The notes: a model not told the origin generated them from the sequence alone. A DNA stretch of 45,080 bases from Chloroflexota bacterium (GCA_020848055.1 JADLBB010000227.1:1-45080), one strand, 5' to 3'. Shown: positions 1 through 7,947, counted from the first letter of the stretch. Made by a program: numbers and translations.

Positions 1-188
1 CCGACCGCAACCCGCAGCAGGTCGGCAGCATCGGCCGGGGAGCGTCGCAGCCTGGACGCGATCTCGACGACCGTGCCCTCCCCGACGGGCCGGCGCGTGG
101 CCAGCACCTCGGCCGGCTCCACGCGGTGCCCCACCTCGACCAGGGGCGTCGAGCCCGGAGGGATGCGGAGGCGATGTGGGGTGCTCAT
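1..188 (-). CDS. N-terminal part of an uncharacterised protein (cut by left edge)
   Basis: About 62 residues are visible, starting with an ATG that overlaps the stop of the GlmL-like gene by four bases (ATGA). That overlap fixes both the frame and the start. The peptide begins MSTPHRLRIPPGSTPLVEVG and continues with a 'V-x2-G-x-x-V-x-x-A-x-V-L-A' pattern. This resembles the turn of a lipoyl/biotinyl-like barrel (as at the start of RnfC/NqrA or RpoC-like sandwich hybrids). A helical stretch rich in R, A and D follows. I do not recognise the family securely, and the rest lies outside the window. It is the last visible member of the membrane/GlmL cluster, so it probably works with GlmL. The barrel idea is inference from a short pattern. 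Confidence 0.7.
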   Translation of the reverse strand, partial: MSTPHRLRIPPGSTPLVEVGHRVEPAEVLATRRPVGEGTVVEIASRLRRSPADAADLLRVAV

Positions 189-1822
189 GCCGGTCGCTCC
201 GAGCCCCGCGACAGCGCCTCCGCCCAGGCTGCGAGCACGGCCCGCCGATCCGCGGCCCGACGCGGCATGGCGATCGGAACGCCGCGCGCGTCCAGCATCA
301 GGCCGACGGTCCCCCCGGTGACCGATGCGACGATCCGATCCGCGCGCCGCGCGTTGCCCAGGTTGACTCCGGGCCAGAGCTCGATGGTCACCTCCGCCTC
401 CACTCCACGTCCCAGCGGCACGACCTGGAGTTGGCCGCTGCGGACGCTGACGGGTGGCGGGGTGGGCCATCCGGTGCGGTCCACCGTCACCCGCATCGCG
501 ACCTGTCCCGGCTGCGCTCCACGACAGACGATCGAGGTGCCGAGCGGCACCAGAAGGTCGTCGGCCACCAGCGCCAGGCCCTCCCGCAGTTCATCGTCAT
601 CGGTCAGCGATCCAAGCGGGCCGAGAAGCGAGGCCGCGTCGATGGCCAGCTGCGTCACCCCCAGCGGACGAACCCCGTCCAGCAGCATGCCCGCCGCCTG
701 GGCCGCCGTGGGCGCCGCGGCGATCGTGCGCCCGCAGCCGATCAGCAGGTCCAGTTGGCCCGGCGGGGCGTCCTCGACCAGCCCGGCCAGCTGCAGCCGG
801 GCCGCCGCCTGGGTCATCGCCAGCTCCTCGGGCTGCTCGGGCAACGTGGCCGGATGGGCGCGCAGGCCCTGGAGCAGATCGGCCGCACTCGCCTCGTCCA
901 CGACACCCTCCACGGCCCGCGCCACGCGCGCGGCCGCCCCCGGCAGCGTTGCAGCGCCGGCCAGTCCGCCCTCGGCGGACACCATGACGGCGGTGTTCCC
1001 GTCCGCGCCGGCAGTGACCCGCAGCGACGAGCGGGCGCCCAGGTCCACGGCCATGACGGTGAGGCCGCCCATCGCCGCCAGCATGCCGGTCGCCCGCGGC
1101 AGGGCGACCGGCCCCAGGCCCGCCTCCTCGTCTCCGCCACCGCCCGCCAGTTCACGCCACAGGGCGCGCAAGTGCTCGCGCAGGGCGTCCGAGGCGTCGA
1201 CACGGGCATCGGGCCTTGGGTTGGCGACAGCGGTGGTCGCCCCCGCCTCGAACATGGCCATCACCTCGTCGGCCAGCCGCCCGGTGCCCGCCCACACGAC
1301 CGGCGCGGATCCGGGCCGCCTTGTCGCGGCCACCAGCGCGGCGACCTCGAGCGCCCGCGGCGTGGCGCCTGAATCGAAGCCGCCCACCACCAGCCAGGCA
1401 TCGGCCTCGGTCGACTCGAGAGCCGTCAGGCGGTCGGCGAGGGACCGCCCGTCGTCGAGGGTCACCACGCTGCCGACCTGCCAGCCGGCCGCCTCGGCCG
1501 CGCGACGAGCGGCGTTGCCGGATATCTCCCTCGACACGGCCGCCAGCGCCAGGCGTCCCGGCCGTCGCGCGGTGTGGCACTCGATCCGTCGAGCGTCCGT
1601 CAGCAGCCTGTCCCAGTGGCCGGCCAGCCGCGGGTCACCCACGGCTTCGAGTCGCTCGACGATGGCGCGGCGCAGCTCATCCCCGCCCCATGCCGTCGGC
1701 TGCGCGGCGTGGGCGATGACGCGCCAGCGACCTGCGACGCGACCGATGACCGACGCCTTGGCCCAGGCCGAACCGATGTCCAGCAGCAGCGCCAGCTCGG
1801 CGCCCGGCAGTGGCTCGCTCAC
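185..1822 (-). CDS. glmL: GlmL/MutL-family ATPase (ASKHA fold), no mutase nearby
   Basis: A 545-residue protein starting at GTG, which overlaps the preceding stop by four bases (GTGA). The N-terminal phosphate-1 motif of the actin/Hsp70/sugar-kinase fold is visible (LLLDIGSAWAKA, about residues 12-23). A 'VVGGFDSGATPRALE' segment matches the GG-T/D-GG element of the glutamate mutase L family, and a second nucleotide loop (MAVDLGARSS) lies near residue 290. The C-terminal third has the LDG-x-x-PLGVTQLAID and VGLMLDARG patterns I associate with Chloroflexota GlmL. In clostridia GlmL/MutL sits between the subunits of B12-dependent glutamate mutase and is thought to help load or reactivate the cofactor. 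No mutase is present here; the neighbours are membrane proteins. The family is fairly sure, but the function in this setting is unknown. Confidence 0.85.
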   Translation of the reverse strand: MSEPLPGAELALLLDIGSAWAKASVIGRVAGRWRVIAHAAQPTAWGGDELRRAIVERLEAVGDPRLAGHWDRLLTDARRIECHTARRPGRLALAAVSREISGNAARRAAEAAGWQVGSVVTLDDGRSLADRLTALESTEADAWLVVGGFDSGATPRALEVAALVAATRRPGSAPVVWAGTGRLADEVMAMFEAGATTAVANPRPDARVDASDALREHLRALWRELAGGGGDEEAGLGPVALPRATGMLAAMGGLTVMAVDLGARSSLRVTAGADGNTAVMVSAEGGLAGAATLPGAAARVARAVEGVVDEASAADLLQGLRAHPATLPEQPEELAMTQAAARLQLAGLVEDAPPGQLDLLIGCGRTIAAAPTAAQAAGMLLDGVRPLGVTQLAIDAASLLGPLGSLTDDDELREGLALVADDLLVPLGTSIVCRGAQPGQVAMRVTVDRTGWPTPPPVSVRSGQLQVVPLGRGVEAEVTIELWPGVNLGNARRADRIVASVTGGTVGLMLDARGVPIAMPRRAADRRAVLAAWAEALSRGSERPA

Positions 1823-2451
1823 CGTCCGATACCCGCGACGTCGCCGACCAGGAAGGCGATCCGATCGATCAGCAGGACGAGACGCGCATACAGCAGGTAC
1901 CCGAGCCAACCCCCGATGCCCGCCACCATGAGCCACCGACCGGCGCTCGTCGCGACCAGTGAGGCGCGGCCGCGCGGAACGCCGTGCAGGAACCCGACCA
2001 GCACCAGCACCGTGATGGCGGCCGATACGACGGCCGCCAGCGTGACGCCGAAGGGCTCGCCACCGGCGACGACGGTTGCGGCGGCCTGGGGCAGCAGCGT
2101 CCCGACCAGGGCGCCTCCCAGGCCAAAGGCCGCGAGCGAGCCGACCATGATCGAGACCGGCACGGCCGCCAAGGCGCGGGGCAGCCACGGACTCAAGGCG
2201 GTGATCGCCACCATGGCCAGCCCGATCCACAGCTCGGGGCGCCCGGCCGGATCGGCGATCAGCGGAGTGACCAGCCACGGCACGACGACCTCGCGGACGG
2301 CGATGAGCACCAGGTAACCGGTCAGCAGCCCGGCGAACAGGTGCTGGGTCCAGCCGAAGACGCGCCGCTCGCCGAGCAGCCCGCCCAGCACCGCGACGGT
2401 GGCGAGGGCCGCAATCGCGGTGGCCGAAGCATCGGTGGCCAGGCCGTTCAT
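1819..2451 (-). CDS. Polytopic membrane protein, about six TM helices
   Basis: A 210-residue protein whose start overlaps the previous stop by four bases. Hydrophobic segments lie at about 8-27, 37-58, 74-90, 97-118, 134-156 and 171-197. The second begins after a conserved-looking 'GERRVFGWTQHLFAGLLTGYL' segment, and a GTLLPQ motif follows the fourth. There are no recognisable catalytic residues and no signal peptide beyond TM1. It lies between a bitopic membrane protein and GlmL in a run of overlapping genes. This implies a joint membrane complex, but that is inference. I recall similar proteins beside DUF6754 genes in other Chloroflexota but cannot name a family. A transporter-like or scaffold role are both possible. 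Confidence 0.85.
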   Translation of the reverse strand: MNGLATDASATAIAALATVAVLGGLLGERRVFGWTQHLFAGLLTGYLVLIAVREVVVPWLVTPLIADPAGRPELWIGLAMVAITALSPWLPRALAAVPVSIMVGSLAAFGLGGALVGTLLPQAAATVVAGGEPFGVTLAAVVSAAITVLVLVGFLHGVPRGRASLVATSAGRWLMVAGIGGWLGYLLYARLVLLIDRIAFLVGDVAGIGR

Positions 2452-3269
2452 CGTCGCGCCGTCGGTCGCAGCAGGCGCCGGGCTGGCCCGCCGGCCAGGA
2501 GCGCCGACGCCAACCAGACGGCCGCGACCAACAGCCCCGCGGCGATGGCGGCCGGCGATGGGCCCGCGCGCTCGGCCAGCGCCGGGAAGGATCCTGCCGG
2601 GGTTCGCTCGCGGAAGGCCGCGCCCTGTCCGGGCGTCGTCAGCAGCGCGGCCAGCTGGCCGCTTGCCCGGTAGGGCTCGACCTCGGGCAACAGCACCGTG
2701 GGGGTGACGGCCACGATCTGCAGGCCCGCAGCGCGCGGCGCCACCTGCTCGACCCAGCTGCGCGGTCCGAGGTCGTTGCCCCCGACCACGACGGCGAGGT
2801 CCGTTCCATCCAGCTCATCGAGTCCGGGCGGCCCGGCGGCCGGCCGCTGACCGCTGATCGCGCCGGCCAGGCTTACCAGCGCGGCCTCGGCTCCCGGGAT
2901 GAAGCCGAGGTCGGTGACGGAGCCGCGCGGGGCGCCCAGCCTATCGAGCCTGGCCATCTCGGCGACTGCCAGGGCCCGGCCCTCCGGCGTCATGCTGACG
3001 AACGAGAGCCCGGCGCCGCGATCCAGCAGGTCGGCGACGAGCGTCCGCACCGTGGGTCGCAGCTCCGGATAGGTCCCCAGGTCGGGATCGAAACCGACGA
3101 GCACGGCCGGGTCGGCGGGAAGCCGGTCGAGGACCTCGATCAGCCGCCCAGCGGGCGCCGGGTCGGAGCCGGCGATGCGCAGGCCCAGGTTCGGCCCGAC
3201 GGCGACGACCAGCGCGAGCAGGCCAACCACCGCCAGCGGCAGGCCGAACCGCGCGAGGCGCTCACTCAT
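2448..3269 (-). CDS. Membrane-anchored protein with a large alpha/beta domain
   Basis: A 273-residue protein. I chose the ATG at 3269 (MSERLARFG), which overlaps the preceding stop by eight bases; a longer in-frame start at 3305 would lie deep inside the upstream gene. One TM helix is at about 8-28 and another at about 247-266. Between them is a roughly 210-residue domain with alternating strands and helices, including 'AVLVGFDPDLGTYPEL', 'LSFVSMTPEG', 'LAVVVGGND' and 'WVEQVAPRA'. The pattern suggests a Rossmann-like or receiver-like fold. A positively charged RRLLRPTARR tail suggests a cytoplasmic C-terminus. With an even number of TM helices, the domain would then lie outside the membrane. 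No catalytic motif is obvious. It belongs to the DUF6754/GlmL cluster by gene overlap. Confidence 0.85.
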   Translation of the reverse strand: MSERLARFGLPLAVVGLLALVVAVGPNLGLRIAGSDPAPAGRLIEVLDRLPADPAVLVGFDPDLGTYPELRPTVRTLVADLLDRGAGLSFVSMTPEGRALAVAEMARLDRLGAPRGSVTDLGFIPGAEAALVSLAGAISGQRPAAGPPGLDELDGTDLAVVVGGNDLGPRSWVEQVAPRAAGLQIVAVTPTVLLPEVEPYRASGQLAALLTTPGQGAAFRERTPAGSFPALAERAGPSPAAIAAGLLVAAVWLASALLAGGPARRLLRPTARR

Positions 3270-3879
3270 CAGCCGGGCCGATGCCGAACATGGTGCGGGT
3301 GGCAAGGATGGCGGCGGTGATGGCGATGCCGATCAGGATCCCTCGGAAGACGCCGGCGATCGGTACCGACAGTGTCCAGGAGGCCACGCCCGACAGGGCC
3401 GTGCCCAGCGGGCCGCCGATCGGCAGCAGGGCCACGACCAGGACGAGCGCCGCCGCGACCAGTACCAGGCCCTCCCGCCCCCCGCGGATGGCCGATCGCC
3501 GCGCCGCCGACAGGGTGGCCAGGAACAGCAGGCCGAACAGGGTCGCTCCGATGGGTGCGATGAGCGCCGCCACGATCCAGCCGACCGCCGGATCTGCCGC
3601 CCCGGCCGAGCCGGGACGCAGGCCGGCCACCAGGACCGCTGCCATCCCGAGCAGCACGGCAAGGGCACCGACCGGGTCCCCGCGCCGGCGCCACAGGTCG
3701 AGGCCGCGGCGCACAGCGAGGGTCGTGCCGGTGGCAATCGCCGCGCCGGCCGCGACCGCGATGACCGCGGCGACCGCGACGCCGGCCAGATCGCCCAGCG
3801 CCGGGTTGACGACCAGCAGGTCGGCGAACAGCAGCAGGCCGACCGCGATGACCAGCGCCGGGATGGTGGCTCGCCTCAC
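3262..3879 (-). CDS. Polytopic membrane protein, about six TM helices
   Basis: A 205-residue protein with a GTG start in a four-base GTGA overlap with the DUF6754 gene. Hydrophobic segments are at about 5-24, 29-52, 70-88, 98-124, 137-155 and 175-195. They are joined by short arginine-rich loops (VRRGLDLWRRRGD, AARRSAIRGGRE), which probably face the cytoplasm. The composition is extremely rich in A, V, L, I and G. No transporter signature is visible. With its partners it forms a four-gene membrane block (3 polytopic or bitopic plus DUF6754). I do not recognise the family. Confidence 0.85.
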   Translation of the reverse strand: MRRATIPALVIAVGLLLFADLLVVNPALGDLAGVAVAAVIAVAAGAAIATGTTLAVRRGLDLWRRRGDPVGALAVLLGMAAVLVAGLRPGSAGAADPAVGWIVAALIAPIGATLFGLLFLATLSAARRSAIRGGREGLVLVAAALVLVVALLPIGGPLGTALSGVASWTLSVPIAGVFRGILIGIAITAAILATRTMFGIGPADE

Positions 3880-4754
3880 CGGCCGCCCAACCCCGCCAGC
3901 AGGCCGTCCGGATGGATGATCCCGGCCAGCGCCAGTGCGCTGCCGATCGCGATGGCCACCACCGCCAGGACGATCAGGCGGTTCGCCGCCACGGCGCTGG
4001 TGCGCTCGGTCGCATCGGACTGAAGGTCGGCGGCGGCGCCGAACAGCTCGGGCCCGATCAGCGCGCCTCCCCCTGCAAGCAGCGCCGCCGCGGCCTGCGA
4101 CGGCTCCGGCGTTCCAGCCGTCAGGGCTGTGCCGGACTCGCCGCGCAGGCCCTCGAAGCCCAGCGTGGCCTCCTCGCGGCTGTTCCCGAGCGCGAATGCC
4201 GCGGCCGGTCGCGCGCGGGCCGTCATGACCAGTCCGGCGCTGGGCCCCCGGCCCTCGCCGACGACGACGACTCGCGACCGGCTCGTGCGCTCGCGGGTCG
4301 CGGTCCGGTCATGCGCCGACTCGATGGTGGTCGCGGCCGCGATGGCGGCCAGCGGATCGTTGACGAGCACGCGGACCGGCACTCCGCTGCGGGCCGCCGC
4401 GCGCGCCACGTGGCCGAGCAGCCCCATGGCGGCCAGGGTCTGGAGCCGCCCGAACGCATCGGTCGAGCGCGCCAGGCCGGCCGTGCCGAGGCTGAAGACC
4501 GCGTCGGTGCCGGCCTCTGCGGCCAGGGCCATGGCGCGGCCGACTCCGGCCAGGCCGCCAGGGTCCGACGTCACCCAGCGCGTCACCGGTCGTGCCACCA
4601 GCTGCAGGAAGACGAGCAGGACCCCGAGCGCGACCAGGGTCGTGCCGATCCCCAACCGGAATGAGGACACGCCCAGCGCGTCGCCGACGAACGAGAGCAG
4701 CCCGCCGACCAGGTCAGCCGGGGATGGCATCGGGAGTCCCATCTCGTGCCGCAT
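3876..4754 (-). CDS. DUF6754-like membrane protein
   Basis: 292 residues from the ATG at 4754, which has GAGG six bases upstream; later in-frame ATGs at 4742 and 4730 are alternatives. One TM helix is at about 34-54 and one near the C-terminus (about 260-280). The central domain reads 'GTDAVFSLGTAGLARSTDAF', then 'LQTLAAMGLLGHVARAAARS', and later a 'RPAAAFALGN' stretch and 'ALIGPELFGAAADLQSD'. In order and spacing these match what I remember of DUF6754 proteins (GTGGLSS, LQSLAALSILGYVARLAAR, ANFMFG, LIGEELFAA). No biochemical function has been assigned to that family. The gene overlaps both neighbours, so it is expressed with them. Family assignment is from memory of the pattern. Confidence 0.75.
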   Translation of the reverse strand: MRHEMGLPMPSPADLVGGLLSFVGDALGVSSFRLGIGTTLVALGVLLVFLQLVARPVTRWVTSDPGGLAGVGRAMALAAEAGTDAVFSLGTAGLARSTDAFGRLQTLAAMGLLGHVARAAARSGVPVRVLVNDPLAAIAAATTIESAHDRTATRERTSRSRVVVVGEGRGPSAGLVMTARARPAAAFALGNSREEATLGFEGLRGESGTALTAGTPEPSQAAAALLAGGGALIGPELFGAAADLQSDATERTSAVAANRLIVLAVVAIAIGSALALAGIIHPDGLLAGLGGR

Positions 4755-4983
4755 CCATGGCCTCGACCAGGCGGTCCAGCCCGTCTGGCTCGTCGACCAC
4801 GGCCCGCAGGTCGTCCCCGGGCGGGCCCGCGCCCATGCTCAGCCATGGGCCGATGGCCGCCCCGACGTCAGCGATCAGCGGACCCAGCGGCCGGTGGGCG
4901 TCGACCAGCAGGCGGGCGGGGGTGGTGAGTCGGTGACGTTCGATCCGGGCGGCGAGGCGCCTTGCCGCCTCGGGCGCCGTCAC
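4714..4983 (-). CDS. Small uncharacterised protein (89 aa)
   Basis: It starts at GTG in a GTGA overlap with the macro-domain gene and runs into the DUF6754 start, so it is embedded in the operon and very likely translated. The centre reads RLTTPARLLVDAHRPLGPLI followed by ADVGAAIGPWLSMGAG. This is an amphipathic or weakly hydrophobic helical stretch with a conserved-looking PA-x-L-x-x-D-x-H-R-P-L core. The C-terminus is acidic. There is no clear TM helix and no enzyme motif. I recall small proteins with a related core in Chloroflexota and Actinobacteria but cannot name a family. A peripheral membrane subunit of the downstream cluster is one possibility. Confidence 0.75.
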   Translation of the reverse strand: MTAPEAARRLAARIERHRLTTPARLLVDAHRPLGPLIADVGAAIGPWLSMGAGPPGDDLRAVVDEPDGLDRLVEAMDAARDGTPDAIPG

Positions 4984-5510
4984 CGCACGCCGGCCCCGGT
5001 ATCGGAGGCCCTGACCGCTTCTCGCAGCGCGCTGACCTCGGTGGCCTGCATCACCGCCAGCACGACCGACTCGATCGGCGTGTCGACGGCTCCAGCGCGA
5101 AGGGCCGGCACCACGACTGCGGCCGCCTCGTCGGGCGTGAACGCGCCGGTCTCGGTGCCCAGCAGCGCCATGGCGATCCTGCGCAGTTGCAGCGGCTCGG
5201 CGAACGCCAGCGCCGAGCGGACGGCCTGGGCCAGGACTCCGGGGTCGGCCACGCGATCGTGGCCCACCGCCACCGCATGGATCACGTAGGGCGCGGGTAG
5301 CATGCCGCCGGTGGTCACGACCGCCGAGCCGGGTGGAACCGGGGCCTGGTCGATGGCGGCTCGTTCGATCTCGATGCCTCCCCGGCGCTTCACCGCAGCC
5401 GCGGGGCCGGCCGTCATGAACAGTGACTCCGACCCGGCGATCACGATCGCGTCTACCTCGAGCTGCGCGATATCGCCCTGCCAGACGTCCATCTCGATTC
5501 GATCTGCCAT
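4980..5510 (-). CDS. Macro-domain protein with altered ADP-ribose loop
   Basis: 176 residues from the ATG at 5510, preceded by a CGGAG-type ribosome binding site; the open frame runs upstream to 5654 but lacks family similarity there. The macro-domain order is visible: 'VWQGDIAQLEVDAIVIAGSE' (residues 9-28), a glycine-rich stretch with A/K/R (34-45), PPGSAVVTTGGMLPAPYVIH (59-78) and a late 'ALLGTETGAFTPDEAA'. Macro domains bind ADP-ribose and related nucleotides, and many remove ADP-ribose from proteins or act on O-acetyl-ADP-ribose. The usual N-A-A-N after the D-x-I-V strand is here I24-A25-G26-S27, so the catalytic/binding asparagines are missing. It may bind without hydrolysing. It lies between alr and an unknown small gene. 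Confidence 0.8.
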   Translation of the reverse strand: MADRIEMDVWQGDIAQLEVDAIVIAGSESLFMTAGPAAAVKRRGGIEIERAAIDQAPVPPGSAVVTTGGMLPAPYVIHAVAVGHDRVADPGVLAQAVRSALAFAEPLQLRRIAMALLGTETGAFTPDEAAAVVVPALRAGAVDTPIESVVLAVMQATEVSALREAVRASDTGAGVR

Positions 5511-5541
5511 TGCTCCGTGCTCGCTCCGCGACCGCCGAACG

Positions 5542-6663
5542 TCAACCGCTCCCGAGGTGGAGGCGCGGGAGCCTGCGACGAAGGGCGGTCGTGACCTCGT
5601 AATTGATCGTTCGACGCTCCTCGGCGACCTCCTCGGCGCTGATCCGAGCTCCACCCTGCTCGCCGATGAGCACGAATTCGTCGCTGTAGGTTACACCACC
5701 GATTCCACCGACATCCACGGTCAGCCCGTCCATGCTGACCGCGCCGACGATCGGGGCGCGTTGTCCGCGCACCAGGACCCACCCGTTGTTGGCGTGAGCG
5801 CGCGGCCAGCCATCACCGTAGCCGATGCCCAGGGTGGCGATGCGGGTCGCGCTCGCGGCCCGGAACCGCAGCCCGTAGCCGATGCCCTCGCCAGCGGCCA
5901 GGTCGAACAGCCGCAGCGGCAGTGCCTTGAGCGACAGTGCCGGGCGCAGCCCGATGTCGCGGTCGGCCGCCCAGTCGGGCAGCAGCCCGTACAGCGCTAT
6001 CCCCGGGCGAATCGCATCGGCAAAGCCGATGCCGCCGGCCAGCAGGCCGCCGGTCGCGCTGACGTGCACCAGGCCGGGATCGATGCCGGCGGAGCGCATC
6101 GAGTCGAGGACGCGCGCCAGGCGCAGCAACTGGACCTCGGTGTGCGCGTCGTCCTCGCCCGGCACGGCGAGATGGCTCATCGTGCCGGCCAGCCGCAGGC
6201 TCCGGCTGCGAGCGATCCTCGCCGCCAGCATCAACGCTCCGGCCGGATCGATGCCCTGCCGGCCCAGGCCGGTGTCCACCTTCAGATGGACGCCGATGGT
6301 CCGGCCGGTCGCCTCCAGCGCTTCGATGCTGCGCTCGTCGTATACGAGTGGCTCGAGATCGAGGTCCGCCACGGCCGGCGCCTCGTCGGGCCCGATGCCC
6401 CACAACACGATGATCCGCGCGCCGATCCCGGCGCTCCTCAGCCGCTGCGCCTCGTCGATGGTCGCCACCGCCAGAATGCCCACCCCACCCGCCGTCAGCG
6501 TGCGCGCCACCTCCAAGTCCCCGTGCCCGTAGGCGTTGGCCTTGACGACGCCGATGACCTCGGCGCCGGGCGCCAGGCCCCTGACTGCTCGCAGGTTCGA
6601 GCGAATCGCGTCGTGATCGATCTCGATCCAGGCGCGGTGCGGGCTGCGGGTGGCGACGGTCAC
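5542..6663 (-). CDS. alr: Alanine racemase
   Basis: 373 residues from a GTG that overlaps the nnrD stop by four bases; the open frame extends further but without similarity. It interconverts L- and D-alanine using PLP, supplying D-Ala for peptidoglycan stem peptides. The PLP lysine is K41 in VVKANAYGHG. The second catalytic base, the tyrosine of the C-terminal domain, is Y282 in LGIGYGDGWPR. The RPGIALYG segment that contacts PLP (R219) is intact. Length is normal for the fold-type III family (TIM barrel plus beta domain). Being downstream of glmM and glmS in one run of genes fits a wall-precursor operon. Function is highly likely. Confidence 0.96.
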   Translation of the reverse strand: MTVATRSPHRAWIEIDHDAIRSNLRAVRGLAPGAEVIGVVKANAYGHGDLEVARTLTAGGVGILAVATIDEAQRLRSAGIGARIIVLWGIGPDEAPAVADLDLEPLVYDERSIEALEATGRTIGVHLKVDTGLGRQGIDPAGALMLAARIARSRSLRLAGTMSHLAVPGEDDAHTEVQLLRLARVLDSMRSAGIDPGLVHVSATGGLLAGGIGFADAIRPGIALYGLLPDWAADRDIGLRPALSLKALPLRLFDLAAGEGIGYGLRFRAASATRIATLGIGYGDGWPRAHANNGWVLVRGQRAPIVGAVSMDGLTVDVGGIGGVTYSDEFVLIGEQGGARISAEEVAEERRTINYEVTTALRRRLPRLHLGSG

Positions 6664-7556
6664 GCGCGCTCTCCACGCAGGTGCGCGATCGCCTCCGGCA
6701 GCAGGTGGGCGATGTCGCGGGCCATCACCCCGGTCGTGCCGATGCGCTCGGCTGCCAGCAGGCCGGCGGCCCCGTGGACGGCAACGCCGCAGGCCGCCGC
6801 CGCGAACGGCTCGACGCCGGCGGCAACGAATGCGCCGATCGCGCCGGCCAGCACGTCGCCGCTGCCGGCAGTGGCGAGGGCGGGCGTGGCCACGTCCGAC
6901 CGCAGCACCTCGCCCCCGGGCTCGGCGACGACGCTGTGAGCGCCCTTGAGCACGACCGTCTGGTCCCAGCGCAGGGCCGCCGCCGCGACAGCGTCGGCAC
7001 GCGCCGCATCGTCGTCGGCCGGCGGGGCCGCCTCGCCACTGAGTCGGGCGAACTCGCCCGGATGCGGCGTCAGCACCAGTGACGCCCCCAGTCCCTGCCA
7101 CCAGCGCGCCTGGCCGGACAGCGCGTTGAGGCCGTCGGCATCGACCACCACCGTGCCCCCCATGGCCGTGATCAGCTGCCTGGCGCGCCTCTGGGTCGCA
7201 GGCTGCGACCCGAGCCCCGGACCGATGACCATGGCGTCGAATCCGGGGGCGGCCGTGGCGATCCGCCGCCACCCGCCCGGCGAGATGAGGCCTGGCGCCT
7301 CCTCGTCGAGCGCCATCCAGGTCAGCTCGGGAACGGCGCCGGCCGTCCGGATGGCGACCGACTCGGCGGTGGCCACGCAGACCAATCCGGCTCCGGCCCG
7401 CATCGCGCCAAGGCCGGCCAGCACGGCCGCGCCCGGATAGTCGATGGATCCAGCGATGATCAGCAGCTTGCCGAACGTCCCCTTGTGGGCGCGCTCGGGC
7501 CGCGCCGGCAGGTTGCGCGCCACCCAGCGCTGCGTGATCGAGCGCGCCGCCGTCAT
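6660..7556 (-). CDS. nnrD: ADP/ATP-dependent NAD(P)H-hydrate dehydratase
   Basis: 298 residues of the YjeF C-terminal (ribokinase-like) type. The enzyme repairs NADHX and NADPHX, the damaged hydrated forms of NAD(P)H, in a nucleotide-dependent dehydration. Visible motifs are KGTFGKLLIIAGS near the N-terminus, 'VIGPGLGS' (110-117), VVVDADGLN (136-144), LTPHPGEFARL and the active-site ATAGSGDVLAGAIG (228-241), with the catalytic aspartate at 234. The epimerase domain NnrE, fused in many bacteria, is absent, so the protein is single-domain; an epimerase elsewhere would complete repair. It follows acpS by 13 bases. The acpS-nnrD-alr order is common in other bacteria. Confidence 0.94.
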   Translation of the reverse strand: MTAARSITQRWVARNLPARPERAHKGTFGKLLIIAGSIDYPGAAVLAGLGAMRAGAGLVCVATAESVAIRTAGAVPELTWMALDEEAPGLISPGGWRRIATAAPGFDAMVIGPGLGSQPATQRRARQLITAMGGTVVVDADGLNALSGQARWWQGLGASLVLTPHPGEFARLSGEAAPPADDDAARADAVAAAALRWDQTVVLKGAHSVVAEPGGEVLRSDVATPALATAGSGDVLAGAIGAFVAAGVEPFAAAACGVAVHGAAGLLAAERIGTTGVMARDIAHLLPEAIAHLRGERA

Positions 7557-7569
7557 GGCCGGGACGGCG

Positions 7570-7947
7570 TCATGCTGACTCCCGATGCGCCACCGCGACC
7601 GCCATCGCCATGTGGCGCTCGTGAGAGATCGACACGCTCACCTCGCCGAGGCCCATCGCCTCGGCTCGCCGCGCCGCGCGCCCGTGCAGGTTCACCTGCG
7701 GTGCTCCGGCCCGGTTGGGCAGGATCTCGATCTCGCGCCAGCCAACGCCGCGCACGCCGAGGCCGAGGACCTTGCTGATCGCCTCCTTGGCCGCCCAGCG
7801 GCCGGCAAGGCGTTCGACGCGGCCGCCCACGTAGCGGCGCTCGGCGTCGGTCAGGACGCGGTGGCGGAAGCGATCCGGAAAGCGCTCCAGCACGCCCACG
7901 ATGCGATCGATGTCGATCAGGTCTATCCCGATCTCGTGGCGGCTCAT
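7570..7947 (-). CDS. acpS: Holo-[acyl-carrier-protein] synthase
   Basis: 125 residues, the usual size for a trimeric AcpS. It transfers 4'-phosphopantetheine from coenzyme A to the serine of acyl carrier protein, activating fatty acid synthesis. The two magnesium-binding motifs are present: GIDLIDIDRI with D9, and RWAAKEAISK with E55. The C-terminal SISHE segment is also typical. It lies 18 bases after glmS and 13 before nnrD. The ribosome binding site is weak, so translation probably depends on coupling to glmS. Its presence ties phospholipid synthesis to wall precursor genes. Identification is firm. Confidence 0.95.
   Translation of the reverse strand: MSRHEIGIDLIDIDRIVGVLERFPDRFRHRVLTDAERRYVGGRVERLAGRWAAKEAISKVLGLGVRGVGWREIEILPNRAGAPQVNLHGRAARRAEAMGLGEVSVSISHERHMAMAVAVAHRESA

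Noticed and set aside
126..1931. 601-codon plus-strand frame opposite glmL
   Set aside because: Rich in S, R, A and T, typical of a shadow frame. The minus-strand protein has family motifs and start/stop coupling.
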